Shown here in pieces: positions 26,053 through 32,897 of a DNA stretch of 64,000 nt (its first letter is position 1; each line of letters begins with the position of its first letter). Source of the DNA: Streptomyces sp. D2-8. GTDB taxonomy: Bacteria; Actinomycetota; Actinomycetes; Streptomycetales; Streptomycetaceae. The notes below the pieces were generated by a model. The model ran no database searches, was not told the origin of the DNA, and saw only the letters and a program-made list of their open reading frames with translations. The stretch is taken from positions 310,001-374,000 of the forward strand of contig NZ_JAAHBP010000008.1 in NCBI RefSeq assembly GCF_023184515.1, read 5' to 3'. The position numbers and the translations under genes are program-made.

Positions 26053-26106
26053 CTCACCCGCCTCGGGTGAGGCAGCCGGGGCGGTGCCGTGGGCACGCTG
26101 AGAACG
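26053..26106 (+). promoter_or_regulatory. Conserved upstream block, copy 2 (DUF7144-B)
   Basis: A perfect inverted repeat CTCACCCG-CCT-CGGGTGAG (26053-26071) is followed after the same 14-base spacing by the 22-base block 26085-26106, identical to 20253-20274. Within it GTGCC-GTG-GGCAC is itself a palindrome. The repeat begins 19 bases after the BrkB stop, so it could also end that transcript. Confidence 0.6.
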
Positions 26107-26195
26107 CATGCGGTCTGCGCTGTCCGTCTGCGCCCTGCCCTTCCCGGGAGGGCCGGACGAGCCTCACCGGACACCATCGAAAACGAGGAGCCAGG

Positions 26196-26615
26196 ATGGC
26201 CGCCACACACCCCGGACGCACGCACACAGCCAGGCAGGAGTGGGCCACGGGCCTGACGGTCTTCGCGGCCGTCATGCTCATGATCGTCGGAATCCTCGAC
26301 ATCATGAGAGGCATCGCGGCGATCGCCGAGGACGACATCTTCGTCACGACGAGCAACTACACCTTCGCGTTCGACCTCACCAGCTGGGGCTGGATCCACC
26401 TCGCCCTCGGCGTGGTCGGCGTGATCGTCAGCCTGGGGCTGTTCCAGGCATCGACATGGGCACGCGTCATCGGCGTGGGCATCGCCGGACTCATCATCAT
26501 CGCCAACTTCCTCTCCCTGCCGTACTACCCGGTCTGGTCGATCGTGATGATCGCCGCCTCGGGGTTCATCATCTGGGCCCTGTGCGTGGCGAGGAAGGAC
26601 GAGTCGTTCGAGTAG
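26196..26615 (+). CDS. DUF7144-type four-helix membrane protein (paralogue B)
   Basis: A 139-residue paralogue of the protein at 20790-21233, with the same four helices and motifs (QEWATGLTVFAAVMLMIVGI, SWGWIHLALGVV, YYPVWSIVMIAASGFIIWAL). The main differences are in the N terminus and the short charged tail. ATG at 26196 has a GAGGAG site (AACGAGGAGCCAGG). The conserved upstream block shared with copy A implies a common regulator and a duplication that included the promoter. Confidence 0.85.
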   Translation: MAATHPGRTHTARQEWATGLTVFAAVMLMIVGILDIMRGIAAIAEDDIFVTTSNYTFAFDLTSWGWIHLALGVVGVIVSLGLFQASTWARVIGVGIAGLIIIANFLSLPYYPVWSIVMIAASGFIIWALCVARKDESFE

Positions 26616-26654
26616 TCCGAGCACCCACGGCACGATCTCCGATCAGGGCGCCCC

Positions 26655-26704
26655 GGGGTACGTCGCACCCCCGAACCGGCACGGCCGCGGGTGCGACGTA
26701 CCCC
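26655..26704 (+). terminator. Terminator hairpin after DUF7144-B
   Basis: A perfect 16-bp stem, GGGGTACGTCGCACCC (26655-26670) with GGGTGCGACGTACCCC (26689-26704), lies 40 bases downstream of the stop codon. A short GGACCGGCACGGCCGCG-type direct repeat overlaps its loop and right flank. Confidence 0.75.
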
Positions 26705-26828
26705 CGGACCGGCACGGCCGCGAGGATCCGTACCGGCGCCGGAGGGACAGCGCTGATGGGAGGACGCGGCCCGACCGGGAGCCGGTCGGCACGGGTTCAC
26801 CGACGGACGCCGACGGGCACCGCGCCGG

Positions 26829-27023
26829 ATGGGATCGGCGCGCCTTGCACTGCTCGCCTTCCTGGCGAGCGCGCTCGTGCCCCTCACCGTCGCCGGTCAT
26901 CCGCGCAGCGCGCTCTGGGTGCCGGTCGGCGTCGCCGGGCCGGCCCTCGCCGCAGCCGGGGTGTGGTGGACCTGGGCGCACAGCGGCGCCGGGCGTGCTG
27001 GGAGCGGTTGTTGTCCGTGCTAG
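26829..27023 (+). pseudogene. Possible remnant of a membrane-protein N terminus
   Basis: An open frame of 64 codons encodes two hydrophobic segments (LALLAFLASALVPLTVAG and AGPALAAAGVWWTWAH), then degenerates to a Cys/Gly-rich end. The pattern resembles the N-terminal membrane part of a larger Streptomyces enzyme, such as a diacylglycerol-kinase-like protein, cut off near the tRNA-Arg integration site. It may equally be a small real gene. Confidence 0.35.
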
Positions 27024-27057
27024 CCGACGGACGAACTGCCCGTGCGCACGAGCGCAC

Positions 27058-27092
27058 GCAAAAACTCCCGACCTGTACCGCAGGTCGGGAGT
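27058..27092 (-). terminator. Original tRNA-Arg terminator, now separated from its gene
   Basis: A perfect 12-bp stem, ACTCCCGACCTG/CAGGTCGGGAGT (27064-27092), is followed on the minus strand by five T residues. It lies next to attL. Before the element integrated, it would have lain directly behind the tRNA gene that is now at 32087. Confidence 0.75.
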
Positions 27093-27099
27093 GATTCCG

Positions 27100-27144
27100 G
27101 AAGTGCCCCCGGCAGGATTCGAACCTGCGCACACGGCTCCGGAG
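27100..27144. repeat. attL: 45-bp copy of the tRNA-Arg 3' end
   Basis: Forty-five bases identical to 32083-32127, covering the 3' acceptor, T arm, variable loop and the 3' anticodon stem of tRNA-Arg(CCG). Identity stops at 27145, where the intact tRNA continues differently. This marks the left boundary of the integrated element. Confidence 0.92.
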
Positions 27145-27281
27145 CCCAGGTGAGAGCAGGACTCCACCGGGGCCCTGACCTGCGCCGGAGGCTCTGAGTA
27201 GGCAGGCGCCGAGCAAGATCATCACGTCCCTATTACGTGGGCCACCTGTCGGCCGGCGACTCCGGGCCGTATCGTCGAAGC

Positions 27282-28211
27282 ATGATCTCGGGCAGCGATG
27301 GGGGACCGGTCGGCGGCGGCACGGAGTTCACGGCGGAGGGCCTGGCGGCCATCCTCCATGAGACGTGCGAGACGGCCGGACTCGACTCCCGCGGCGCCGA
27401 GTTGCTGCGGCTGGGGTCGAACGCGGTCTACCGCCTGGCTTCGTTACCGGTCATCGTCCGCATCGCCCGCGATCCGGCGGTGCTGGCGGAGATGGAACGG
27501 GCCGTGAACGTGGCCCGGTGGCTGGAGACAGAGAACTTCCCAGCCGCCCGAGTGCCAGCCTTGGTGAGTCAGCCGATGGTCGTCGGCGGCCTGGTGGTCA
27601 CCTTCTGGGAGAGCGTCCAGGAGAACGAGGAGTACGCGACGCTCGGCGAGCTGGCTGACCTGCTGCGCCGCTTGCACTGGCTGGAAGAACCTGAGCCACT
27701 CGGCCTGCCGTACTTCGATCCGATGGCCAAGCTGACGGCGTCACTAGACGGGCTGAACGGCGTGGCCGAGGAAGACAGGGCCTTCCTGGAGGAGCGAGCG
27801 GCCAGGCTCTCCAAGGACTATGACCGGCTGGACTTCGTCCTTCCCTTCGGCATGATCCACGGAGATGCCAACATCGGGAACATCCTCCGGCACCGGGACG
27901 GGCAAGCGGTACTCATCGACCTGGACGGCTTCGCGCTTGCTCCACGCGAGTGGGACCTGATCCTGACGGCGATCTACCACGACCGTTACGGGTGGCACTC
28001 GAAGACGGAGTACGCGGAGTTCGTCCACCGGTACGGCTTCGACCTCATGAACTGGCCAGGCTACGAGACCTTGGCCGACCTCCGAGAACTCATGATGGTG
28101 GCATGGGCCGGTCACCAGGTCGGAACGAGTGAACATTCTGCCGCCGAGTTCGCCCGGCGGGTGCGGTCCCTGCGGACGGGCGAGGGGCGCGAGGAGTGGA
28201 AACCCTTCTGA
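27282..28211 (+). CDS. APH-family phosphotransferase (aminoglycoside kinase fold)
   Basis: A 309-residue protein of the aminoglycoside/choline kinase fold. The catalytic loop MIHGDANIGNIL and the metal-binding VLIDLDGFALAPREWDL are both intact, and the N-lobe has the VIVRIARDP strand with the expected basic residue. Substrate cannot be told: family members phosphorylate antibiotics, choline, or small metabolites. ATG at 27282 is chosen; the ribosome site is weak. It is the first gene inside attL and seems functional cargo of the element. Confidence 0.85.
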   Translation: MISGSDGGPVGGGTEFTAEGLAAILHETCETAGLDSRGAELLRLGSNAVYRLASLPVIVRIARDPAVLAEMERAVNVARWLETENFPAARVPALVSQPMVVGGLVVTFWESVQENEEYATLGELADLLRRLHWLEEPEPLGLPYFDPMAKLTASLDGLNGVAEEDRAFLEERAARLSKDYDRLDFVLPFGMIHGDANIGNILRHRDGQAVLIDLDGFALAPREWDLILTAIYHDRYGWHSKTEYAEFVHRYGFDLMNWPGYETLADLRELMMVAWAGHQVGTSEHSAAEFARRVRSLRTGEGREEWKPF

Positions 28212-28540
28212 GGGTGCCCTGGTCAAGTTCGCGTCAGCGCATGGTCAGCTGTACTGCTCCGAAGCGATCCACAACCTGTGCTCGCGGGCCTGCTCTGCGA
28301 GTTCATGCACCGCGCTGCTTCGGTCGGCCGCGCTGAGATTACGGCGGAACTCGGCGAGATAGCTGATGCATCGGGCCGACTTGAGCGGAAGCTCTTCCGG
28401 CCTACGAACTAACCAAGTCCTTCCGCTTGCTCGTCGCCCTCTTCAGCATCGCCGACTCCCGCAGGCGGGCGCTGCACTGTGTCGGCGGATGTGGTCACGC
28501 GTGGCACAACCTGCCGGATCCGCCACGCGACGCAACCTGA
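28212..28540 (+). other. Decayed coding remnants behind the APH gene
   Basis: Two short overlapping frames have natural-looking composition but no start: one, ending at 28412, contains LAGLLCEFMHRAASVGRAEI; the other, ending at 28540, contains LTKSFRLLVALFSIADSRRR then HCVGGCGHAWHNLP. A frameshift between them would join the pieces. I do not recognise the parent gene. From 28541 to 28707 I see nothing further. Confidence 0.35.
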
Positions 28541-28707
28541 GATGTCTTCTTTCCCTGGGTGTTGTCGGGGATCTTGGGGAGCTGGGTCTTTACTGGTCAG
28601 GTGCGGTGGGATCGTGCGCCTGGTAGTCGTCGTTGGTCGTCATTGGCCACTGCCGAGCGGCCTCGGACGGCCCAGGGACGGCCCAGCCGTGGATCACATG
28701 AACGGCC

Positions 28708-28893
28708 TCAGCCAGCGGAGGTAACCCGCCACTGCGCGGTGATGCACCCCTCTTCCATGTCCCACCACTCCGTGGCCACGCCATGGCTGAGCAGCTTCTG
28801 CACCTTGGCGAGATCAGCGGTGGGCGGGACGTCCAAGGCAACCATGCCGAACCGCTCTATGCCCTCGCCGCAGAACTCCGAGTCCTTGAAACG
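28708..28893 (-). pseudogene. DUF4265 C-terminal fragment
   Basis: On the minus strand about 61 codons read RFKDSEFCGEGIERFGMVAL, then DVPPTADLAKVQKLL and EWWDMEEGCITAQWRV before a stop. The FGMVALDVPP...EEGC pattern is the C-terminal half of DUF4265 proteins, small proteins of unknown role common near toxin-like genes. A stop codon lies just upstream in frame, so the N-terminal half is missing. Confidence 0.55.
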
Positions 28894-28982
28894 CGTTGAT
28901 CACGCTCTGCCGCACAGTTGCAGAGCCGCCGGGTTCGGTAGGAGTGCCCGCCGTCGTTGATCCAGACGCTGTCGGCCGACCA

Positions 28983-29122
28983 CCTTGCGCCGCTGAGCAC
29001 GGCCGAGCAGGCGATGAGCAACACGCTCACGAACGTGTGACGCCTCCCGCGCCGGTGGCGCGGGGTCAGCCAACGTGGCCAGCTCGGGCAGTGCGCGGTG
29101 CTGACGCGAGGGCGACTTGATC
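28983..29122 (-). pseudogene. ISAs1-type transposase N-terminal fragment
   Basis: The minus strand reads LPELATLADP and then, one frame over, RHRRGRRHTFVSVLLIACSAVLSGAR. This matches the N-terminal signature of ISAs1/DUF4338-type transposases (DPR-RRG-RH-FVSVLL-ACSAV--GAR). The rest of the transposase is absent and the frame is already broken. From 29123 to 29342 no further gene is seen. Confidence 0.6.
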
Positions 29123-29342
29123 AGGCAGACGCTGGCACATTGAAGCTCCGGTTCGGCAAGGCGACTTGATCTCTCGCCCACTCCAACCGGACCTTCGATA
29201 TGTACGGGACGGGCCCACCGGCGGTCGTCACACCACCGTCACCTGCAACCATTCGACCCCGCCAAGACTTTGCAACCGCCCTGGGTGAGCCCCCGACCAC
29301 CACTTGGGAAGTGTCGGGGGCGCATACGCTCTCGCCGGAATC

Positions 29343-29831
29343 CTACGAATGATTCTTCTTCTCGACGTAGTAGGCGTAGGCATAGCCACCGCTCGTGCCG
29401 TCAGCGGTAACAGCCGAAAATGCGACAGGGCCCGACTCGGCTGTGTTGATGCTCCGTTGAAAAATGGACCCGTCGCATACAAGGGTGGCCGATGGAGCGT
29501 CTTTGCCCGCAGTGGTGAGCGTCAGTTTCACCTTTTCGCCACCCGTACAAGTGAACGCGAATGCCACGCTCAATACATCGTCGGGCACGGACGCCAGCGT
29601 GTTCCCGAAGTTCCGCTCCAGCACGCCAGACCCGTCACTCAGCGACTCCATTTCGATAATGCCCTTCTCCAGCACTGACTTCGCCGCTTCTGCCCCGTCC
29701 GAAGCGGAGGTCTTCGAAGTTGAGGCCTTCGGAGGAGACGGCTCGCTGGAGCTGCAAGCCCCCACAGCGAGCGGCATGGAGATACCCAGGCAAATGGAGA
29801 GATATCGTACGCGCCTGCCACTGATCATCAC
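29343..29831 (-). CDS. Lipoprotein coupled to a secreted protein
   Basis: A 162-residue lipoprotein: lipobox LAVGACSSS, a Ser/Pro/Lys linker, then a globular domain with two cysteines (FTCTGG and LVCDGS) that could form a disulphide. The family is not recognised. The start GTG overlaps the stop of the preceding gene (GTGA), with an ATG three bases further in. Cargo of the tRNA-Arg element; its AT content is higher than that of the core genes. Confidence 0.75.
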   Translation of the reverse strand: MMISGRRVRYLSICLGISMPLAVGACSSSEPSPPKASTSKTSASDGAEAAKSVLEKGIIEMESLSDGSGVLERNFGNTLASVPDDVLSVAFAFTCTGGEKVKLTLTTAGKDAPSATLVCDGSIFQRSINTAESGPVAFSAVTADGTSGGYAYAYYVEKKNHS

Positions 29832-30469
29832 GAGTTCTTCCGCCCGATCGAAATGTCGCCCTTCCTGGGAGCCTTGATGACGATGGTCTTCTTCTTAACC
29901 TTGCAAGGCGGAGCAATCCACGTCTTGGTGGCCGTGAGCTTCCATCCCTGTTGGCCGAGCACTGCCCGGTACCCCTTCGTTGTGGTGTTCTTGTCGGTGA
30001 CGGTCTGCGTACCGGACCATGTCCACTTGTTGCTGATCTTGGTATCGACAGAGGTCTTGGCCTTCGACAGGATGACCCCCGCCTCGGCTTCCGCACTGAC
30101 GCCGATGTCCCAGGTGAATTCATAGCTTTCGGTCAAGGCCCAGGACACGCTCTGGCCGGGCAGCAGCCAGGTCGACTTCGGCGGCTTGCTGGCTATGAAG
30201 TACGGCGATCCCTTGACTTTGTACTTCGGCTTGTCGTTCACCTCAGGGCACGCGCTCGCGCTTCTGCCATCACTCGCCTTCTCGCGCTCCCCTTCGAAGG
30301 TGAACGTGACCTCGTCACCGAAACCGATGACACGCCCATCGTTCAGGACAATCCCGCCGCCGTCAGTGGGAGTTATCTCATCCTCCCCGCTATCAGCGTG
30401 CGCGATAGTCGACATACTAAGCACCGCAACTACGGTGGTAGCGGCGAGAACCCGTATCTTGCTGCGCAT
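29828..30469 (-). CDS. Secreted protein of unknown function
   Basis: A 213-residue exported protein. Signal peptide about residues 1-26 (ends AHADS). The mature part is strand-rich, with a central stretch of alternating Ser/Thr and hydrophobic residues (YEFTWDIGVSAEAEAGV, then SNKWTWSGTQTVT) and a basic C terminus (KVKKKTIVIKAPRKGD). Such alternation resembles the membrane-inserting hairpin region of aerolysin/ETX-type proteins, but I cannot confirm the fold. ATG at 30467-30469 has GGGGGCG upstream. Translationally coupled to the following lipoprotein, suggesting a working pair. Confidence 0.75.
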   Translation of the reverse strand: MRSKIRVLAATTVVAVLSMSTIAHADSGEDEITPTDGGGIVLNDGRVIGFGDEVTFTFEGEREKASDGRSASACPEVNDKPKYKVKGSPYFIASKPPKSTWLLPGQSVSWALTESYEFTWDIGVSAEAEAGVILSKAKTSVDTKISNKWTWSGTQTVTDKNTTTKGYRAVLGQQGWKLTATKTWIAPPCKVKKKTIVIKAPRKGDISIGRKNS

Positions 30470-30654
30470 AAGTGCGCCCCCTGTTTTGTGTGTTGCCTCC
30501 AGCCGGGTTGGTCGCTTCCCGGCTGCGATCATCATCGCACCACATGTGAAGCAAGCGTCACAAGCGCATCAACGAAGACTTGAGGAATAACTGAGCGAGA
30601 AGCCGTGAACGCCGAAGAGCCCCGACTTCGATGGGCCGAGGGTCTTCGAACCGG

Positions 30655-30696
30655 TGGGGTTAACAGGATTTGAACCTGTGGCCTCATCCTTATCAG
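30655..30696 (-). pseudogene. 3' fragment of a tRNA-Ile(GAT)-like gene
   Basis: The minus strand reads CTGATAAGGATGAGG, then a T arm (CAGGTTCAAATCCTG) and an acceptor end (TTAACCCCA). This is the anticodon loop (GAT) to 3' end of an isoleucine tRNA. The 5' half is missing: bases upstream do not pair with the anticodon stem. From 30470 to 30920 I see no other feature. Confidence 0.7.
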
Positions 30697-30920
30697 GTCG
30701 ATCATGCGGTGTCGGCGACGTCAGTCAAGGCGCTCCGTGCCTTGCCTGCTCGTGCGCTGCTGTCCGGCTCAGGTCCCCGCTGTTCGCGCTTGTTGGTGTC
30801 AGCCGCTGATGTCAGTGCAGAGCGACAGCCTTGACAGATTCGCCCCGGTGCTTCGTGGAGACGGCGCATCTGAGTACCTGTGCTCATGTGCAGTGCCCGC
30901 TCTAACACCAAGCTGACTCC

Positions 30921-31277
30921 ATGTACTTAGCAGATCGGCCTGAAGACGGGACGGCAGTGGGCATGGGACAGGCAGATGAACCATCAACCGGCCAGCAGAT
31001 CGCGGTCAGCGTGGTGCTACTCGTCATCGACTTCATGGTCATCGCCTGCGCTGTGTACGTCTACGGGATGACGGGATGGGCCGAAAGCTACGACAGTGAC
31101 AGCACCAGTCCGTCGAGTGCGTCGGGGGTGGCATTGCAGGCATCGTGGCTACTGGTAGGCGGCGCAGTAGTCACAGGCGGTGGCCTCCTGGCCAAGGGCT
31201 GGCGTATTGCTGGCATCGTGCAGCTGGTTGTCCTTGGGGGTGCGGCGGCACTGTTCTCTTCTGCTGTCGGTGGATAG
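30921..31277 (+). CDS. Small membrane protein (DUF6234-like)
   Basis: A 118-residue protein with three hydrophobic segments (IAVSVVLLVIDFMVIACAVYVYG, SWLLVGGAVVTGGGLL, and IAGIVQLVVLGGAAALF). The VYGMTGWA and WRIAGIVQLVVLGG pattern recalls DUF6234, an uncharacterised Streptomyces membrane family. The start is uncertain: ATG at 30921, or ATG at 30963 for a 104-residue form; neither has a strong ribosome site. Confidence 0.65.
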   Translation: MYLADRPEDGTAVGMGQADEPSTGQQIAVSVVLLVIDFMVIACAVYVYGMTGWAESYDSDSTSPSSASGVALQASWLLVGGAVVTGGGLLAKGWRIAGIVQLVVLGGAAALFSSAVGG

Positions 31278-31316
31278 CCCGCCCCTGCCAAGCCAGAGGT
31301 TCCCACCACTCACCCC

Positions 31317-31468
31317 AGCTCCCATCCCGTCCGCCGTCGACCCACACACCGTGGAGCGGGCGTGGTCCCTGGCGTCCAGGTGGAGCGCGCCACTGTACGA
31401 ACGACCTGGACGCCAGGGACCGCGTCTGCTCGGCTCTGCCTGGGTCGACGGCGTACGGGATGGGAGCT
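31317..31468. repeat. 152-bp imperfect palindrome
   Basis: Outer arms 31317-31344 and 31441-31468 pair over 28 bases with one mismatch (AGCTCCCATCCCGT... and its complement). Inner arms 31364-31381 and 31404-31421 pair perfectly over 18 bases (GGTCCCTGGCGTCCAGGT). The loop is 22 bases. Because of this symmetry, similar open frames appear on both strands; none is likely to be a gene. Confidence 0.9.
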
Positions 31469-31726
31469 CCCTGCGCACGCCACTTCGGGCCCGCAGTCGG
31501 GAACGGCGCCCCCTCCATCCCGGTGCCGGCCGATCCCCCGCCGGAGGCCTTGCCTTGCCCGCACGCTGCTCTGTGCGGTGATCGACTCATGGCCACCGGC
31601 CCTATCCACGCGTGGGCGCGCGTCGGCGCAGCCCGGGCGGAGCGGGCCGAAGGCAGGAGCGGCGCCCGGAGCGGAGCCGGGAGCGCGCCCGGCGGAGCGG
31701 AGCGCAGCCGGGGCTTGATGACGTAG

Positions 31727-31825
31727 CTGCTGAAGATCTACGCCAAGTGCATCGACGGCCAGGAGCAGGAGATGAACGACCGCATCATGCAAGGGCTGGG
31801 GGAGGGGGACGAACCTACGGACTGA
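31727..31825 (+). pseudogene. int: C-terminal stub of a tyrosine integrase
   Basis: The frame reads LLKIYAKCIDGQEQEMNDRI and ends after about 32 codons. Streptomyces phage and plasmid integrases typically end with LL-YAKC-DGQ---NRRI. A stop codon lies just upstream in frame, and no catalytic Arg or Tyr box is present. Its position beside attR is where the integrase of pSAM2-type elements normally lies. Confidence 0.75.
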
Positions 31826-31840
31826 CAGCCGACCATGACC

Positions 31841-31888
31841 GACAGACCGAAGCCCCGGACCGTGAGAGGTCCGGGGCTTCGGCCTGTC
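31841..31888. terminator. Strong hairpin downstream of the integrase stub
   Basis: CCGAAGCCCCGGACC and GGTCCGGGGCTTCGG form a perfect 15-bp stem with a 6-base loop, extended by GACAG/CTGTC outside one unpaired base. It is probably the former integrase terminator. Confidence 0.85.
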
Positions 31889-32028
31889 CACGGGAGGTCC
31901 ACAGGGCTACTCTCAAGGCCTGCGAAACGGCCTGTGACCTGCCGTGAAGCCCGCCAAGATCAACATGCTATTACAACGTGATCACTGGCAAACAGCTGCT
32001 CCCGGCGGCATTCGCCTGCACACACAAC

Positions 32029-32068
32029 AAGACCCCGCACTCAGCAAACGCGCTGATGGCGGGGTCTT
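32029..32068 (-). terminator. Element-derived terminator behind tRNA-Arg
   Basis: AAGACCCCGC/GCGGGGTCTT forms a 10-bp stem, with an inner TCAGC/GCTGA stem. On the minus strand it follows the tRNA 3' end by about 20 bases and replaces the original terminator now at 27058. Confidence 0.75.
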
Positions 32069-32082
32069 TAGGCACTTCCTGC

Positions 32083-32127
32083 GAAGTGCCCCCGGCAGGA
32101 TTCGAACCTGCGCACACGGCTCCGGAG
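32083..32127. repeat. attR: 45-bp repeat inside tRNA-Arg
   Basis: Identical to 27100-27144; it covers the 3' part of the tRNA gene from its 3' flank to the anticodon 3' stem. It is the right boundary of the integrated element. Confidence 0.92.
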
Positions 32128-32158
32128 GCCGTTGCTCTATCCCCTGAGCTACGGGGGC
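32087..32158 (-). tRNA. tRNA-Arg (anticodon CCG)
   Basis: The minus strand folds as a complete cloverleaf: acceptor GCCCCCG/CGGGGGC, D stem GCTC/GAGC, anticodon stem ACGGC/GCCGT around the loop CTCCGGA (anticodon CCG), T arm GCAGG-TTCGAAT-CCTGC, discriminator A. CCA is not encoded. Its 3' half is restored by the integrated element's att copy, so the gene remains functional. Confidence 0.95.
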
Positions 32159-32327
32159 GTGTCGGTCGAGGAGCTGTTGCTCGCGGCGACGGGTAGAACA
32201 CTACCAGCTCCCTCGGGGTGGTCATGAACGGGTTTCCGCTGCCGGGGGCGGGGATGCGGGTCGCTCGAGCGGGGTGGAAGTGGGGAAAACCCGGACGCGA
32301 TGGCCGGGGTCGACCTACTCTCGAGTT

Positions 32328-32792
32328 GTGCCAGGGGCGTCGGGTCGGGTGCTTGTTGTGGACGACAACAAGGTCATCCGGCAGTTGATCAGGGTCAACC
32401 TCGAGCTGGAGGGGCTGGAGGTCGTGACCGCGGCCGATGGTGCCGAGTGTCTTGATGTCGTTCATCAGGTTCGGCCCGATGTGGTGACCCTCGACGTCGT
32501 CATGCCCAGGCTGGACGGGCTGCGGACCGCCGCTCGCCTGCGGGCCGATCCGCGGACCCGGGACATGCCCCTCGCCATCGTCAGCGCCTGCGGTCATCAC
32601 GAGGTCGAGGCCGGACTCGAAGTGGGTGTCGACGCCTTCCTCGCCAAGCCCTTCGAGCCCGCTGAACTGGTGTGTATGGTGCGGCAGTTGGTCGAGCGGG
32701 CCCGGGGTGGGGGCCGGCCGCGCGGCGGTGGTCCCGACGCCGGCGGCGGGGGCGCCCAGGCGAAGGAAGTGGATCAACCCGCCGTACCGTAG
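32328..32792 (+). CDS. Single-domain response regulator
   Basis: A 154-residue receiver protein with no output domain. The acidic pocket is VVDDN, the phosphorylation Asp is in DVVTLDVVMPRLDG, and the switch Lys is in FLAKPFEP. After residue about 125 comes a Gly/Arg-rich tail. GTG at 32328 is chosen because the receiver begins soon after it; a leaderless start is possible. No kinase is adjacent. Its place upstream of the lysine/threonine genes is probably not functional. Confidence 0.85.
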   Translation: MPGASGRVLVVDDNKVIRQLIRVNLELEGLEVVTAADGAECLDVVHQVRPDVVTLDVVMPRLDGLRTAARLRADPRTRDMPLAIVSACGHHEVEAGLEVGVDAFLAKPFEPAELVCMVRQLVERARGGGRPRGGGPDAGGGGAQAKEVDQPAVP

Positions 32793-32897
32793 GCGCGTGG
32801 CCCGTGCGCAGCCCCTGAACAGGGGGGTGCGTCCACATCCCGGACCGTGCGGAAACCGGCTCGCATACCCACCCCCTTCCTCCCATACGCTTGTCCC

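Larger units (their letters stand above)
27100..32127. mobile_element. Decayed integrated element in tRNA-Arg(CCG), about 5 kb
   Basis: The region is bounded by 45-bp direct repeats, with an intact tRNA on the right and a 3' tRNA copy on the left, the usual outcome of tyrosine-recombinase integration. It contains an integrase C-terminal stub beside attR but no complete integrase, excisionase, replication or transfer gene. Inside are an APH-fold kinase gene, a secreted protein/lipoprotein pair, a small membrane protein, and fragments of a transposase, a DUF4265 gene and a tRNA-Ile. Several stretches have lower GC than the flanks. It appears immobile. Confidence 0.85.

Noticed and set aside
30655..30711. 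A functional tRNA-Ile gene
   Set aside because: Only the anticodon loop to the 3' end is present; no D arm, no 5' acceptor strand, and no partner for the anticodon stem.
31145..31891. Open frames of 100-190 codons on both strands around the palindrome
   Set aside because: The two strands encode similar peptides because of the inverted repeat; no ribosome sites or recognisable domains.
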